In this document: in pieces, positions 34,759 through 47,743 of the stretch
Layout of the letters: every line of letters starts with the position of its first letter
Numbering within the stretch: position 1 is the first letter of the stretch
Notes under the pieces: model-generated
The model's database searches: none
Seen by the model: the letters and a program-made list of their open reading frames with translations, nothing else
What the model was told of the DNA's origin: nothing
Translations under genes and position numbers: made by a program
Assembly: GCA_037954235.1 (NCBI GenBank)
Contig: JBBMOA010000001.1
Span: 35,990,074-36,054,073, forward strand
Length of the DNA: 64,000 nucleotides
Source of the DNA: Aulostomus chinensis
Taxonomy: Eukaryota; Chordata; Actinopteri; Syngnathiformes; Aulostomidae
Direction of reading: 5' to 3'

Positions 34759-35870
34759 GTTGAATGTCGCATTTGTTGGACAGAAGCGTCTCATCTCAAC
34801 AAAAGCACCTCTTCAGTGCTGAGGCATGATGGGGCCAGGCATGAGAATGAAGTCCCAGATCCACCAGGATGAACTCAGGTAACAGCCACTCTCCAACTGA
34901 CTCACAGTTGCTTCATTGATCATTAATTCCTATTCATTTCTTCTCTCCTTCATCTTTAACCATCCAGCTTCCAGGAAGCAGATGCTGGATGAGGCTCTGC
35001 TGAATTTGATCCTGAAGGACTGCCAGCCCCTCAGCACTGTTGAGAGGGAAGGGTTCAGGGAACTGGTTCAGGTCCTTGAGCCTCATATGTTTGCCAACCA
35101 GAAAGGTTTGTGTGGAAATGATCTAAAGCAGTAGTTGATATCTCCAGTTTATTTCATCTCTAATTTCAATGTATTGATTTCCTCTGGGTGTCATTTTCAG
35201 ACCATCAAACAAACGGTGGCCAAAAAGTACCAGGAGGAACGGGAAGGAGTGAAAAAGGAAGTCCAGCTGCCATGTGGACATCTGTGGACATGGAGGCTCC
35301 CTTGGCTCTGACCTGTCACTGCATTCGTGAGAATGAATGTGTTGGGAGTGCAAGACTTTCCACAAAGTCACCCTGCTGACAGTTTGGCCCCAGTCCAAAG
35401 AGGCATGATGGAGGACTGGGCCATCACCAACAAAGTCAAGTGTCTTATGAGCGACGCAGCACCAAACATGACAGCATCCACTAGACAGCTCCAAATTCAC
35501 CACTCAGTCTGCACTGCACATCGTCTGAATCTCGGAGTCAGAAAATCCTGTGATCAGATCCCCACTTCCATCATCAGACACAAAGCCAGGAACACTGTCA
35601 CATCCTTCAGATCAGCACTACAGCCAAGGAGAAGCTGGCTCAGGTGCAGCAACAGATGGGAGGGCCAACCCTGAAACTCATCAGTGAGGTGCCAACACGC
35701 TGGAACAGCACACACAGCTGTCAGGGCTGCATGATGAGAGGGAACCAGTGTGGGAACCTCTGGCCTCTCTAAGACAGATTTGACTCCACTGACAGCTGAG
35801 GAGTTCACCACCATAGGAGAAGCACTTCTAGTAAACAGAGGTCATTCTAGTAGCCTGGTCCCTCTGTGGT
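34759..35870 (+). pseudogene. hAT-type transposase with BED zinc finger, decayed
   Basis: Three exon-like pieces with good splice signals are visible. 34759-34878 (after 'ttttctgcag') encodes a BED finger with 'VECRICW' and 'LRHDGARHENE', i.e. C-x2-C ... H-x4-H. 34968-35104 encodes 'MLDEALLNLILKDCQPL' and 'EREGFRELVQVLEP'. From 35201, 'TIKQTVAKKYQEER' and then, in changing frames, 'SVDMEAPLALTCH', 'GMMEDWAITNKVKCL', 'QIHHSVCTAHRLNL' and 'TRWNST'. This is the order of hAT-superfamily transposases and ZBED-like derivatives. Several frameshifts and stops break it, and the C-terminal dimerisation region was not found. Its role in the cell would be DNA binding and transposition if intact. Confidence 0.78.
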
Positions 35871-36347
35871 TGAGCTATAATTTTAGGAAATATGGTCATT
35901 ATTCAATGGTGACATCTCTCTGCTGAATAATGTAGAACTGAACGGATCCACTGGACCTTCTTTTTACAAACAGCAGCATGCAGCAGCTGTCCTGAGTGGA
36001 AAACTGCACATTTCTGTTGGTGAGAGTTAATCAAGTGATGGACTTTGTCTCTCAACAGAAGCTGTGTGGAAAAACCCTGCAGCTACGAGCGCTTCAAATT
36101 CTGAGAGTGATTCTTCCGCCATTGGCTGGTTTAACCAGGCGTCTGACCGTGGAGGTGGCCGAGAGGAGCGTGACATGGCTGCACAGGTAAATCAACTAAA
36201 GCAGAGTTAGTCTTTGGCAGCAGGCCAGGCCGACAAGTGCTAATGTCTCTGACTGACTGACTGATGAAGTTGGACCATTGGTCAGCCACAATGATGCATG
36301 ACCCCCAATAGTGGCCTGGGTCTTTATGAAGCTCACAAGACTGATAG
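35871..36347. other. No gene recognised
   Basis: A 64-codon plus-strand frame (35996-36190) has no motif I recognise. It could be decayed hAT sequence. The region leads into the right satellite arm. Confidence 0.35.
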
Positions 36348-39300
36348 TATCATTTTGATGTCATGAGCAACTCTCACTACATCACTGTAGCATCAATTTG
36401 AGGTTATTAGCAACTCTCATTACATCACTGTAGCATCATTTTGCGGTTCGTAGCAACTCTCACTACATCACTGTAGCATCATTTCTGAGGGAAGTAGCAA
36501 CTCTCATTACACCGCTTTAGCATTATTTTGAAATTACTATCAACTCTCACCACATCACTGTAGCATCACTTCTTAGGTTTGTAGCAACTCTCATTACATC
36601 ACTTTAGCATCATTTTGAGGATAGTAGCAACTCTCACTACATCACTGTAGCATCATTTTGAGGTTCCTCGCAACTCTCACCACATCACTGTAGCATTATT
36701 TTGAGGTTCGTAGCAACTCTCACCACATCACTGTAGCATCATTTCTTAGGAAAGTAGCAACTCTCATTACATCACTTAAGCGTGATTTTGAAATTACTAT
36801 CAACTCTCACCACATCACTGTAGCATCATTTTGCGGTTCGTAGCAACTCTCACCACATCACTGTCGCATCATTTCTTAGGGAAGTAGCAACTCTCATTAC
36901 ACTGCTTTAGCATTATTTTGAAATTACTATCAACTCTCACCACATCACTGTAGCATCACTTCTTAGGTTTGTAGCAACTCTCATTACATCATTTTAGCAT
37001 CGTTTCTTAGCTTAGTAGCAACTCTCACTACATCACTGTCAGCATCATTTTGAGCATCCTAGCAACTCTCACTATATCACTGTCGCATCATTTCTTAGGT
37101 TAGTAGCAACTCTCATTACATCACTGTAAGCATCATTTTGACATTAGTAGCAACTCTCACTACATCACTGTAGCATAATTTCTTAGGTTAGTCGCATCTC
37201 TCATTGCATCACTTGATTATCATTTCTTATTTGAGAAGAAACTCTTATTACATGACTGTAGCATAATTTTTAGATGAGTAGCAACTCTCACTACATCACT
37301 GTAGCTCTATTTTCAGTTAAGCAGAAACTCTTACTTCATCACTGCAGATTCATTTTGAGGTTCGTAGTAACTCTCACTACATCACTGTAGCATCATTTTG
37401 AGGTTTTAAGCAAATCTCATTACATCACTGTCGCATCATTTCTTAGGTTAATAGCAACTCTCATTACATCACGTTCGCATCATTTTGAGGTTCGTAGCAA
37501 CTCTCACGACATCACTGCAAGCATCATTTTGAGATTAGTCGCAGTTTCACTACATCACTGTAAGCATAATTTTGAGGTTCGTCGCAACTCTCTTTACAAC
37601 ACTGTAGCATCATTTTGAGATCAGTAGCAACTCTCACTACATCACTGTAGCATCATTTCTTAGGTTAGTAGCAACTGTCATTACATCACTTTAGCATCAT
37701 TTTGAGCATCGTAGCAACTCTCACCACATCACTGCAGCATCATTTCTTAGGTTAGTGGCAACTCTTATGCATCACTTTAGCAACATTTTGAGATTCGTAG
37801 CAAATCTCACTACATCACTGTCACCATCATTTTTAGGTTTTTGGCAACTCTCCCCATATCACTGGAGTATTATTTCTTAGGTTTGTATCAAATCTCATTA
37901 CATCACTGTCCGCATCATTTTGACATTAGTAGCAACTCTCACTACAACACTGTAGCATCATTTCTTAGGTTCGTAGCATCTCTCATTACATCACTTGATT
38001 ATCATTTCTTATGTGAGAAGAAACTCTCACTACATCACTGTAGCTTTATTTTCAGTTAAGAAGAAACTCTCACTACATCACTGTAGCTTTATTTTCAGTT
38101 AAGAAGAAACTCTTACTACATTACTGTAGCCTCAATTTGAGGATAGTGTCAACTCTTACTTCATCACTGCATCATTTTGAGGTTCGTAGCAACTCTCACT
38201 CCATGACTTTAACGTCAATTTTTAGGTTTTAAGCAACTCTCACTACATTACTGTCAGCATCATTTTGAGCATCCTAGTAACTCTCACTACATCACTGTCG
38301 CATCATTTCTTAGGTTCGTAGCAACTCTCATTACATCACTTTAGCATCATTTTTAAATTAGTAGCAACATTCATTACATCACTTGAGCATCATTTTGAGG
38401 TTCGTAGAACTCTCACTACATCACTGAAGAATCATTTAAAGGTTCGTAGCAACTCTCACCACATCACTGTAGCATCATTTTGAGGATCGTAGCAACTCTC
38501 ATGACATCACTATCAGCATCATTTTGAGGTTCGGAGCAACTCTCATGACATCACTAGCAGCATCATTTTGAGGTTAGTCGCAACTCTCACTACATCACTG
38601 TAGCATCATTTGTTTGGTTAATGGTAATTCTTATTACATCACTGTAGCATCATTTGAGCATCGTAGCAACTCTCACGACATTACTGTTGCATCATCTTGC
38701 GGTTTTTAGCAACTCTCACCACATCACTCCAGCATCATTTTTAGGTGAGTTGCAACTCTCAATACATTACTGTAATCATCATTTTGAGGTTTTTAGCAAC
38801 TCTCACCACATCACTGGAGCATCATTTCTTAGGTTAGTAGCACCTCTCATTACATCACTGTCAGCATCATTTTGAGATTAGTAGCAACTCTCACTACATC
38901 ACTGGAGCATCAGTTTGAGGTTTTTAGCAACTGTCACAACATTACTGTAGCATCATTTTGAGGTTGGTAGCAACTTTCACTACATCACTCTAGCATTATT
39001 TTGAGTTAACAGAAACTCACACTACATTACTGTCAGTATCATTTTTAGATTTTTAGCAACTCTCACTAAATGACTTTAGCATCATTTTGAGGTTCGTAGC
39101 AGCTCTCATGACATCACTTTGGCATCATTTTGAGATTAGTTGCAACTCTCACCACATCACTGTGGCATCATTTCTTAGGTTAGTAGCAAGTCTCATTCTA
39201 TCACTTTGGCATCATTTTGAGGTTCGTAGCAACTCTCACTACATGACTGTAGCTTTATTTTGAGTTAAGCAGAAACTGTCACTACACTACTGTCAGTATC

Positions 39301-42300
39301 ATTTTTAGGGTTTTAGCAACTCTCACTACATCACTGAAGCATCATTTATAGATTTTAAGCAACTCTCACTACATAACTGTAGCATCATTTTGAGGATAGT
39401 AGCAACTCTCACTACATCACTGTAGCATCATTTTGAGGATAGTAGCAACTCTCACTACATCACTGTAGCATCATTTGGAGGATAGTAGCAACTCTCACTA
39501 CATCACTGTAGCATCATTTGGAGGATAGTAGCAACTCTCACTACATCACTATAGCATCATTTGGAGGATAGTAGCAACTCTCACTAAATGACTGTCAGCA
39601 TCATTTTAAGGTTTTAAGCAACTCTTACTGCATCACTGGAGCATGATTTTGAGGTTCGTAGCAACTCTCACTACATCACTGTAGCATCATTTTGAGGTTC
39701 GTAGCAACTCTCACCACATCACTGTAGCATCATTTTGAGGTTCGTAGCAAATCTCACTACATCACTGTAGCATCATTTTGAGGTTTTTCGCAACTCTCAC
39801 CACATCACTGTAGCATCATTTTGAGGTTCGTCGCAACTCTCACTACATTACTGTTAGCATCATTTTGAGGTTTTAAGCAACTCTCACTACATCACTGGAG
39901 CATCATTTTGAGGAAAGTAGCAACTCTCACTTCATGACTGTCAGCATCATTTTAAGGTTTGAAGCAACTCTCATTACATCACTGGAGCATCATTTTGAGG
40001 TTCTTAGCAACTCTCACAACATCACTGAAGCATCATTTTGAGATTTTTAGCAACTCTTACTACATCACTGTAGCATCATTTTGAGCTTCGTAGCAACTCT
40101 CACTACATCACTGTAGCATCATTTTGAGGTTTTAAGCAACTCTCACAACATCACTGAAGCATCATTTTGAGGAAAGTAGCAACTCTCACTTCATGACTGT
40201 CAGCATCATTTTAAGGTTTGAAGCAATTCTTTTTACATCACTGGAGCATCATTTCTTAGATTAGTAGCAACTCTCACTACATTACTGTAGCATCATATTG
40301 AGGTTCGTAGTGTCACGTCCCCATGGTCACGGGCATGGGGGCGTTGCATTATTTTTGACTTCCTTCCCTTCTCGGGTTCGAGCTTCATGGGGCGGAGCTG
40401 CTGACTAATTGGGAGCACCTGGGCCCGGCGTCTCCCAGCTATAAAGCAGGCGACCAACCTGGCCGGTTGTCTCTCGCTCACTCCTCCTGGCCCACGTCGG
40501 AGCGATGGTTGTGTTTCTTGAGTTATGTCTTGTTTAGTTCTCTGCATCCATCACACCGCACACATACACCCCCTGTACACTCATGCACACACTCGCACTC
40601 ACCACTGACACTACTGATAACCACACTCCACTGTACGTTATGGTTTGCCTTGTGTTGATTTTGCGTTACTAATAATAAATTATTAGTTGTGTGTCACGTT
40701 TAGTCCGCGTCTCCCTCCTTCGATGTCACGATTTCTGAGCCGGGTCGTGACAGAAGCAACTCTCACCACATCACTGTCGCATTATTTTGAGATTTTAAGC
40801 AACTCTCACTTCATCACTGTAGCATCATTTGGAGGATAGTAGCAACTCTCACTACATGACTGTCAGCATCATTTTAAGGTTTTAAGCAACTCTCACTACA
40901 TCACTGTAGCATCATTTTGAGGATAGTAGCAACTCTCATGACATAACTTTCGCATCTTTTTTAAATTAGTAGATACTCTCATTACATCACTGTCAGCATC
41001 ATTTTGAGTTCATTATTATCATTGAGGTTATTCGAATCTTTCACTGCATTACTGTTAGCATTATTTTGATTTCATTAGCAATTCTGACGACATCTCTGTC
41101 ACATTATTTTGAGGTTATTAGCAACTCTTCCTACATCCCTGTAGCATTGTTTTTGAGGTCGTTAGCAACTCTTCCTACATCACTGTAGCATTTTTTGAGG
41201 TTAATAGCAAATCTTACGACATCACTCTCAGCAACATTTTGAGATCATTAGTAACTTTAATTACATCACTGTAGCATCATTTTGAGGTTCGTAGCAACTC
41301 TTCCTACATCACTGTAGCATCATTTTGAGGATAGTAGCAACTATCACTTCATGACCGTCAGCATCATTTTGAGTTCATTTGCAATTCTTACTACATCACT
41401 TTCGCATCATTTTGAGATCATTAGCAATTCTTCCGACATCACTGTCGCATTATTTTGAGGTTCGTAGCAACTCTTACTACATTACTGTTGCATTATTTAA
41501 ATGTTTGTAGCAACTCTTACTACATTACTGTTGCATTATTTAAAGGTTCGTAGCAACTCTTACTGCATTACTGTCAGCATCACTTTGAGTTTATTAGCAA
41601 CTATCACTACATTACTGTTAGCATCATTTTGAGTTTATTACCAATTCTCACGACATCACTGTCGCATTATTTTGAGGTTCGTAGCAACTCTTACTACATG
41701 ACTGTCAGTATCACTTTGAAGTTTTTCGAAACACTTACTACATTACAGTCAGCATCACTTTGAGTTCATTAGAAACTATCAGCACATTACTGTTAGCATC
41801 ATTATGAGGTTAGTAGCAACTCTTACCACATGACTGTCAGCATCACTTTGAGGTTGTTCCAAACACTTACTACATTACCGTAAGCATCACTGAGTTAATT
41901 AGCAACTATCACTACATTACTGTTAGGATCATTTTGAGTTCATTAGCAATTCTTCCGACATCACTGTCGCAATATTTTGAGGTTCGTAGCAACACTTACT
42001 ACATGATTGTCAGCATCACTTTGAGGTTGTTCGAAACACGTACTGCATTACTTTAAGCATCACTGAGTTGATTAGCAACTTTAAGTACATCACTGTTAGC
42101 GTCATTTTGACTTCATTAGCAATTCTTACTACATCACTGTCGCATCATTTTGAGATCATTAGCAATTCTTCCGACATCACTGTCGCATTATTTTGAGGTT
42201 CGTAGCAACTCTTACTACATTACTGTTGCATTATTTAAAGGTTCGTAGCAACTCTTACTACATTACTGTTACCATCACTTTGAGTTCATTCGCAACTATC

Positions 42301-44757
42301 ACTACATTACTGTTAGCATCATTTTGAGTTTATTCGCAATTCTTACTACATCACTGTCGCAACATTTTGAGGTTCGTAGCAAATCTTACTTAATGACTGT
42401 CAGCATCACTTTGAGGTTGTTCGAAACTCTTACTACATTACTGTAAGCATCACTGAGTTTATTAGCAACTATCACTACATTGCTGTAAGCATCATTTTCA
42501 GTTCATTAGCAATTCTTCCGACATCACTGTCGCATCATTTTGAGATCATTAGCAATTCTTCTGACATCACTGTCGCATTATTTTGACGTTCGGAGCAACT
42601 CTTACTACATTACTGTTGCATTATTTAAATGTTTGTAGCAACTCTTACTACATGACTGTCAGCATCACTTTGAGTTTATTAGCAACTATCACTACATTAC
42701 TGTTAGCATCATTTTGAGTTCATTGGCAATTCTTCCGACATCACTGTCGCAATATTTTGAGGTTCGTAGCAACTTTGACTACATTACTGTTGCATTATTT
42801 TGAGGTTCGTAGCAACACTTACTACATGACTGTCAGCATTACTTTGAGTTTATTCGAAACTTTCACTCCATTACTGTGAGCACCCTTTTGAGTTCATTAG
42901 CAATTCTTACTCCATCACTGTCGCATCATTTTGAGATCATTAGCAATTCTTCCGACATCACTGTCGCATTATTTTGAGGTTCGTAGCAACTCTTACTACA
43001 TGATTGTCAGCATCACTTTGAGGTTATTCGAAACGTTCACTCCATTACTGTTAGCATAATTTTGAGTTCATTAGCAATTCTTACTAAATCACTTATGCAT
43101 CATTTTGAGATCTTTAGAAATTCTTCTGACATCACTGTCGCATTATTTGAGGTTCGTAGCAACTCTGACTACATGACTGTCAGCATCACTTTGAGTTTAT
43201 TAGCAACTATCACTACATTACTGCTAGCATCATTTTGAGTTTATTCGCAATTCTTACGACATCACTGTAGCATTAAATTGAGGTTCGTAGCAACTCTTGC
43301 TACATGACTGTCAGCATCACTTTGAGGTTGTTCGAAACTCTTACTACATTACTGTAAGCATCACTGAGTTTATTAGCAACTATCACTACATTACTGTTAG
43401 CATTATTTTGAGTTCATTAGCAATTCTTACTCCATCAGTGTCGCATCAGTTTGAGATCATTAGCAATTCTTCTGAAATCACTGTCGCATTATTTTGAGGT
43501 TCGAAGCAACTCCAACTACATGACTGTCAGCATCACTTTGAGGTTATTCGAAACTTTCACTACATTACTGTTCGCATCATTTTGAGTTCATTAGCAATTC
43601 TTACGACATCACTGTCGCATCATTTTGAGATCATTAGGAATTCTTCCGACATTACTTTCGCATTATTTGTAGTTCATTAGCAATTCCTACGACATCACTG
43701 TAGCATTATTTTGAGGGTAGTAGCAACTCTTACTACATGACTTTCAGCATCATTTGAAATTGTTCGAAACACTTACTACATTACTGTAAGCCTCACTGAG
43801 TTTATTAGCAACTATCACTACATTACTGTTGCATTATTTTGTGTTCATTAGTAATTCTTACGACATCACTGTCACATCATTTTGAGATCATTAGCATTTC
43901 TTCCGACATCACTTTCGCATTATTTGGAGGTTCGTAGCAACTCTTACTACATTACTGTTGCATTGTTATGAGGTTAGTAGCAACTCTTAGTACATGACTG
44001 TCAGCATCACTTTGAGGTTGTTCTAAACTTTCACTTCATTACTGAAAGCATCACTGAGTTTATAGCAACTATCACTCCATCACTGTCGCATCATTTTGAG
44101 ATCATTGGCAATGTTTCCAACATCACTGTCGCATTATTTTGAGGTTCGAAGCAACTCTTACTACATCACTGTCAGCATTACTTTGAGGTTATTCGAAACT
44201 TTCACTACATTACTGTTAGCATCACTGAGTTCATTAGCAACTATCACTACATTACTGTTAGCATCATTTTGAGTTCATTAGCAATTCTTCCGACATCACT
44301 GTAGCATTATTTTGTGGTTTGTAGCAACTCTTACTACATTACTGTTAGCATCACTGAGTTTATTAGCAACTATCACTACATTACTGTTCGCATAATTTTG
44401 AGTTCATTAGCAATTCTTATGACATCACTGTCGCATCATTTTGAGATCATTAGGAATTCTTCCGACATCACTGTAGCATTATTTTGAGGTTCGTAGCAAC
44501 TCTTACTACATGACTGTCAGCATCACTTTAAGGTTATTCGAAACTTTCACTACATTTCTTTTCGCATCATTTTGAGTTCATTAGCAATTCTTACGACATC
44601 ACTGTCGCATCATTTTGAGATCATTAGTAATTTTTACAACATCATTGTAGCATTATTTTGAGGTTTATTAGCAACTCTTCCTCCATTACTGTTAGCATCA
44701 TTTTGAGTTCATTAGCAATTCTTCCGACATCACTGTAGCATTATTTTGAGGTTTTGA
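36348..44757 (-). repeat. Giant satellite array (right arm), same family in opposite orientation
   Basis: Monomers such as 'attttgaggttcgtagcaac' then 'tctcactacatcactgtagc' are reverse complements of the left-arm monomers. There are two zones. 36.35-41.0 kb is built mainly of one or two simple monomer types ('ctctcactacatcactgtag'). 41.0-44.76 kb carries the same five-type HOR order as the left arm, read on the minus strand. A 66-codon frame at 43,297 is nearly the same as frames at 21,395 and 22,173 on the other strand. A locally homogeneous run ('gaggatagtagcaactctca') occupies about 39,370-39,590. A 442-bp solo LTR interrupts the array at 40,311. Confidence 0.97.
40311..40752 (+). mobile_element. 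Solo LTR (probably Gypsy-type) inside the satellite
   Basis: The 442-bp insert begins TGTCACG and ends CGTGACA, a perfect 7-bp terminal inverted repeat of TG...CA type. It carries a promoter-like TATAAA (40440-40445) and AATAAA (40674-40679), the expected order in an LTR read on the plus strand. It is GC-rich against the AT-rich array. Flanks read 'gtag' left and 'gaag' right at a point where the monomer normally reads 'cgtagcaac', which fits a 4-bp target duplication with one later change. No internal retroelement genes are present, so it is a recombined solo LTR. The superfamily is inferred from the ends only. Confidence 0.8.
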
Positions 44758-46590
44758 GGTACCTTTGTTTGTAACCGATCTGCTGACCAGCGAGACGCCA
44801 CCACGCACGGCTGTCGGCTCCGTAAAGGAGGGAGAGGAAGTGGAAAGGACGGAGAAGGGTTGGACCAGGTCTATTTCTAGGTGACCACTCACTATCGTCT
44901 GCCACACTGCCCCTCATGGTGGGGAGTGTAGCGCCATCCTGCCACAGTACATTTGTTTCATTCTTTTGCTCTTGCACTTTCATTAAAATGGACTTGACTT
45001 GAGAACGTTTTGTTTCAAAATATAGAAGAATTCCCAGATTTATAGGTAGCATGATTATGAAGTTGCCCTTGCACCCGGTGGGAAAATGTCCTCTGCATTT
45101 GACTCTCACTATGTAGGAGCAGTGGTAGCAGTGTCAGCCTGGGGGCTTGGTCAAGATCAATGACAGGAGTAGCAGACAAGTAATATCCATAGCATGCATG
45201 TTGTTTGAGAGGAGTAAGGGTACACTGTTGGTCTCTCACCTGATGCGCTGTCATCAGCACAAATGATCTGTTCCTAAACATCAAAATCTACCATCCCCCC
45301 TGATTGTTTTTTACAACTGGAGTACTGGTTAACACTTCAGAAAGCCTTCATTCAGAGCTGTGAAGAACCTTGAACCTGATATCCCAGACATCAAAGTGGG
45401 CCACTAACTGGCCAGATGAAGCTATGCTAGGCTGCTGTATCCTGAAGAGCTAAAGTAGCAGCTTCTGAGAGGGATGCTAACCTGGATGTGTTCATCTCCT
45501 ACTTTAATATCAGCCCCCAACTTGGAGCTCTGACAGCCTCCAGCTTGTTGTTCCTGTTTCTGCTTCAGTCAACAGGGAACTCCAACCTGCAGTAGAATCT
45601 TCAACAACAATGGAATAGAAAAGTGAGGAAGAAAAACTAGAATAAACTTACAAAGCTGAGAAATGTTCATGAAGAAGAAAGGCACACGTTATGATTGAGG
45701 CCAGAAACTAAAACTCCACACCAAATGTACTTTGACTTGTAGGATAATGAACTTGAATGTGTTGAAACAGCAGATCAATGAATCCACTACCACACAACAA
45801 GATGATGACCCCCTACCACAAGATGGCGTCACAGATCCTGACGCTCTGAGCAGGAAACACCGAGCAAAACATTACAACAAAGCTCCTGTTGTTCCCTCCA
45901 GGAAAAACTGTGGCTCTGATGAGAAGAAGGATCCCAGCCTCCTCTGAGGATCCATGGCCACACCATTGGGTAGAAGGACGATGGGGTCGGCACCAGGAGG
46001 AACCCTGGTGTCTCCGATGCAGGGAAGATGGAGCAGTGAAGAGGCCACATTGTGGCGTCCTAAAGAGGACATTTGGTGGAGCCTGAGACAGCAAACATCA
46101 CGCCCCCTTCATCAGAAGAACCACAGCACCAGAAGAAAGAATCCTGGCAGTGACGACAGGGAGGATCAGGGTGACCTCCTCACCTCCACCTTTGAACCTT
46201 CAAATGAACTTTAAAAAGCTTTAGAGTGGAGAAGGATTTTAAACATTTTATTGTTTTTTCCTTTCATTCTCATTTGTGCGATTGTCTGATTTATTAGAAA
46301 TAAACACTGTCTGCTGGGTTTACATTGACTGTGATTCTCTTTTTGCATGCAAGTTGAAAGTTCTGCCAATAAAAACCACAAGTATTTGAAGACCAAAGGA
46401 AGAACCCCCAAAGTCAGGACCCTGAGATCAAAGTGAGCGCTCTGATCTCAGAGGTCTGGGATATTTCCCATCCCATGGCCCTTCAAATAAGAGCCCTGTG
46501 TCACTGTCTCAAAGTTTTCAACCGTATTTGTTTGTTAAATTAAAACCAGACGACCACTGTGGTCCTTTTTTACACGGTAAGTAAAGCACA
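44758..46590. other. No gene confidently recognised
   Basis: Near 45,060 the text 'tgcacccggtgggaaaatgt' and 'cctctgcatttgac' resembles a dispersed fish repeat. A 71-codon plus frame at 45,732-45,947 and a frame to 46,214 have no known motif. No splice-supported gene was found. Confidence 0.4.
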
Positions 46591-46662
46591 GATGCCCTGG
46601 TGGAGCTGTTGGCACCCTGGACTTTGAATCCAGTGACCTGAGTCCAAGTCTCAGTTCCAGCA
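46591..46662 (+). pseudogene. tRNA-Gln(UUG) pseudogene
   Basis: 'ggcaccctggactttgaatc' plus 'cagtgacctgagtccaagtc' matches tRNA-Gln(UUG): anticodon stem CTGGA/TCCAG with loop CTTTGAA (anticodon TTG). The acceptor stem does not pair, and the D arm and T loop (TCCAAGT) are altered. Probably dead. Confidence 0.7.
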
Positions 46663-47385
46663 GGTTTCCTGCAGCCTTCAGCAGAGCTGCCATGTTTCTC
46701 TGTAGAGAACTAAGTGATGCTCTCAGCAGGTTGAGGGCACCACCAACAAGTGAGGTATGAACCTCTGACTTCCTTCTTGTCAAACAGGAAACTCCTAATA
46801 CCTCATTTGAGTAAAGTACCTCATATTCCTGACATCCAAGTAGTAGTGAAGTGGAGGAAGAAGGGAGGAGATCTCCAACAGGATCCTTCTTTCCTCTGTC
46901 CTCCTTGATCTCATGGATCACCACAGTCAAGGGGAGACCCAAGCTCCCGGATGGATCTGGCACTCAGGAACTGCTGAGTTTTCCAGTGGACTTTGTTCCA
47001 TCCATGGTTCAGGAACAGGACTCCTCCTGGTTAACCTGGTATCTTTCCACCCAACTGTGGGTTCTTGGAGAATTTTTCATGTCATGTCAAGAAATCAGGC
47101 TGGTGGGTTTTTCAATGAGAGAAATTCTGGTGACTTAATTAAGTGGCATGTTTGTTGAAGCAGTAATTAACTGATAAATTAAGGAAGGCCTGGCCAGTCT
47201 TTGCTCCCAGGTCATACAATGGAGTTAGAAAGTCCTGAATAAATCTGGAGTTCCATGATTTCCTTGTGGTTCTTGTTCCTTTTGCCAATGTAGTCTGGAA
47301 CAAGAGCAAGATGAACCTCCAAATATCAACAGGTTGATTGCAGGTGATGTCAAGTGGTATTTAGAGGAACGTCCTCCTTGTGTTT
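46663..47385. other. No gene recognised between the two Gln relics
   Basis: Short frames only; no motif, tandem repeat or transposon signature seen. Confidence 0.4.
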
Positions 47386-47457
47386 GGTTCCATGGTGGAA
47401 GGGTGAGCCCTCTGGACTCTGGATCCAGTGATCAGAGTTCAAGTCTCAGAAGGACCT
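47386..47457 (+). pseudogene. tRNA-Gln(CUG) pseudogene
   Basis: 'ggttccatggtggaagggtg' then 'ctctggactctggatccag' and 'gttcaagtctc' follows the tRNA-Gln(CUG) body. The anticodon stem CTGGA/TCCAG and loop CTCTGGA (anticodon CTG, G37) are kept. The acceptor 3' strand is AAGGACC with mismatches, and the D arm is degraded. Confidence 0.72.
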
Positions 47458-47660
47458 TCCTGTCTGGAATGTGTCCCATGTAACAAACTGATCAAGAGAT
47501 GTTACGTGGTTCAAATGTTCTGGTTCATTTCTTACTGCCATGAACTCAGACTGTGTGTTTAATGTTAACAATAAATGTAACAACTAAGGAGCCAGTAGCT
47601 CCTGTGGAAAAAAATTCTACTTTGTCAGTGAATTAATTCAGTCTGCAGCTGTCAGTGTCT

Positions 47661-47743
47661 GTCAGGATGGCCGAGCGGTCTAAGGCGCTGCGTTCAGGTC
47701 GCAGTCTCTCCTGGAGGCGTGGGTTCGAATCCCACTTCTGACA
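47661..47743 (+). tRNA. tRNA-Leu(CAG)
   Basis: A complete 83-nt class II tRNA: GTCAGGA acceptor with TTCTGAC, discriminator A (the leucine determinant); D arm 'GGCCGAGCGGTCTAAGGC'; anticodon stem CTGCG/CGCAG around TTCAGGT (anticodon CAG); long variable arm 'TCTCTCCTGGAG'; T arm GTGGGTTCGAATCCCAC. It is near identical to vertebrate tRNA-Leu(CAG). A TTTT Pol III terminator follows within about 10 bp. Judged functional; decodes CUG. Confidence 0.96.

Noticed and set aside
11739..44757. CENP-B box in the satellite monomers
   Set aside because: Monomers contain 'tttcgaacaacctcaa', which shares only TTCG and one A with the box and lacks the CGGG part.
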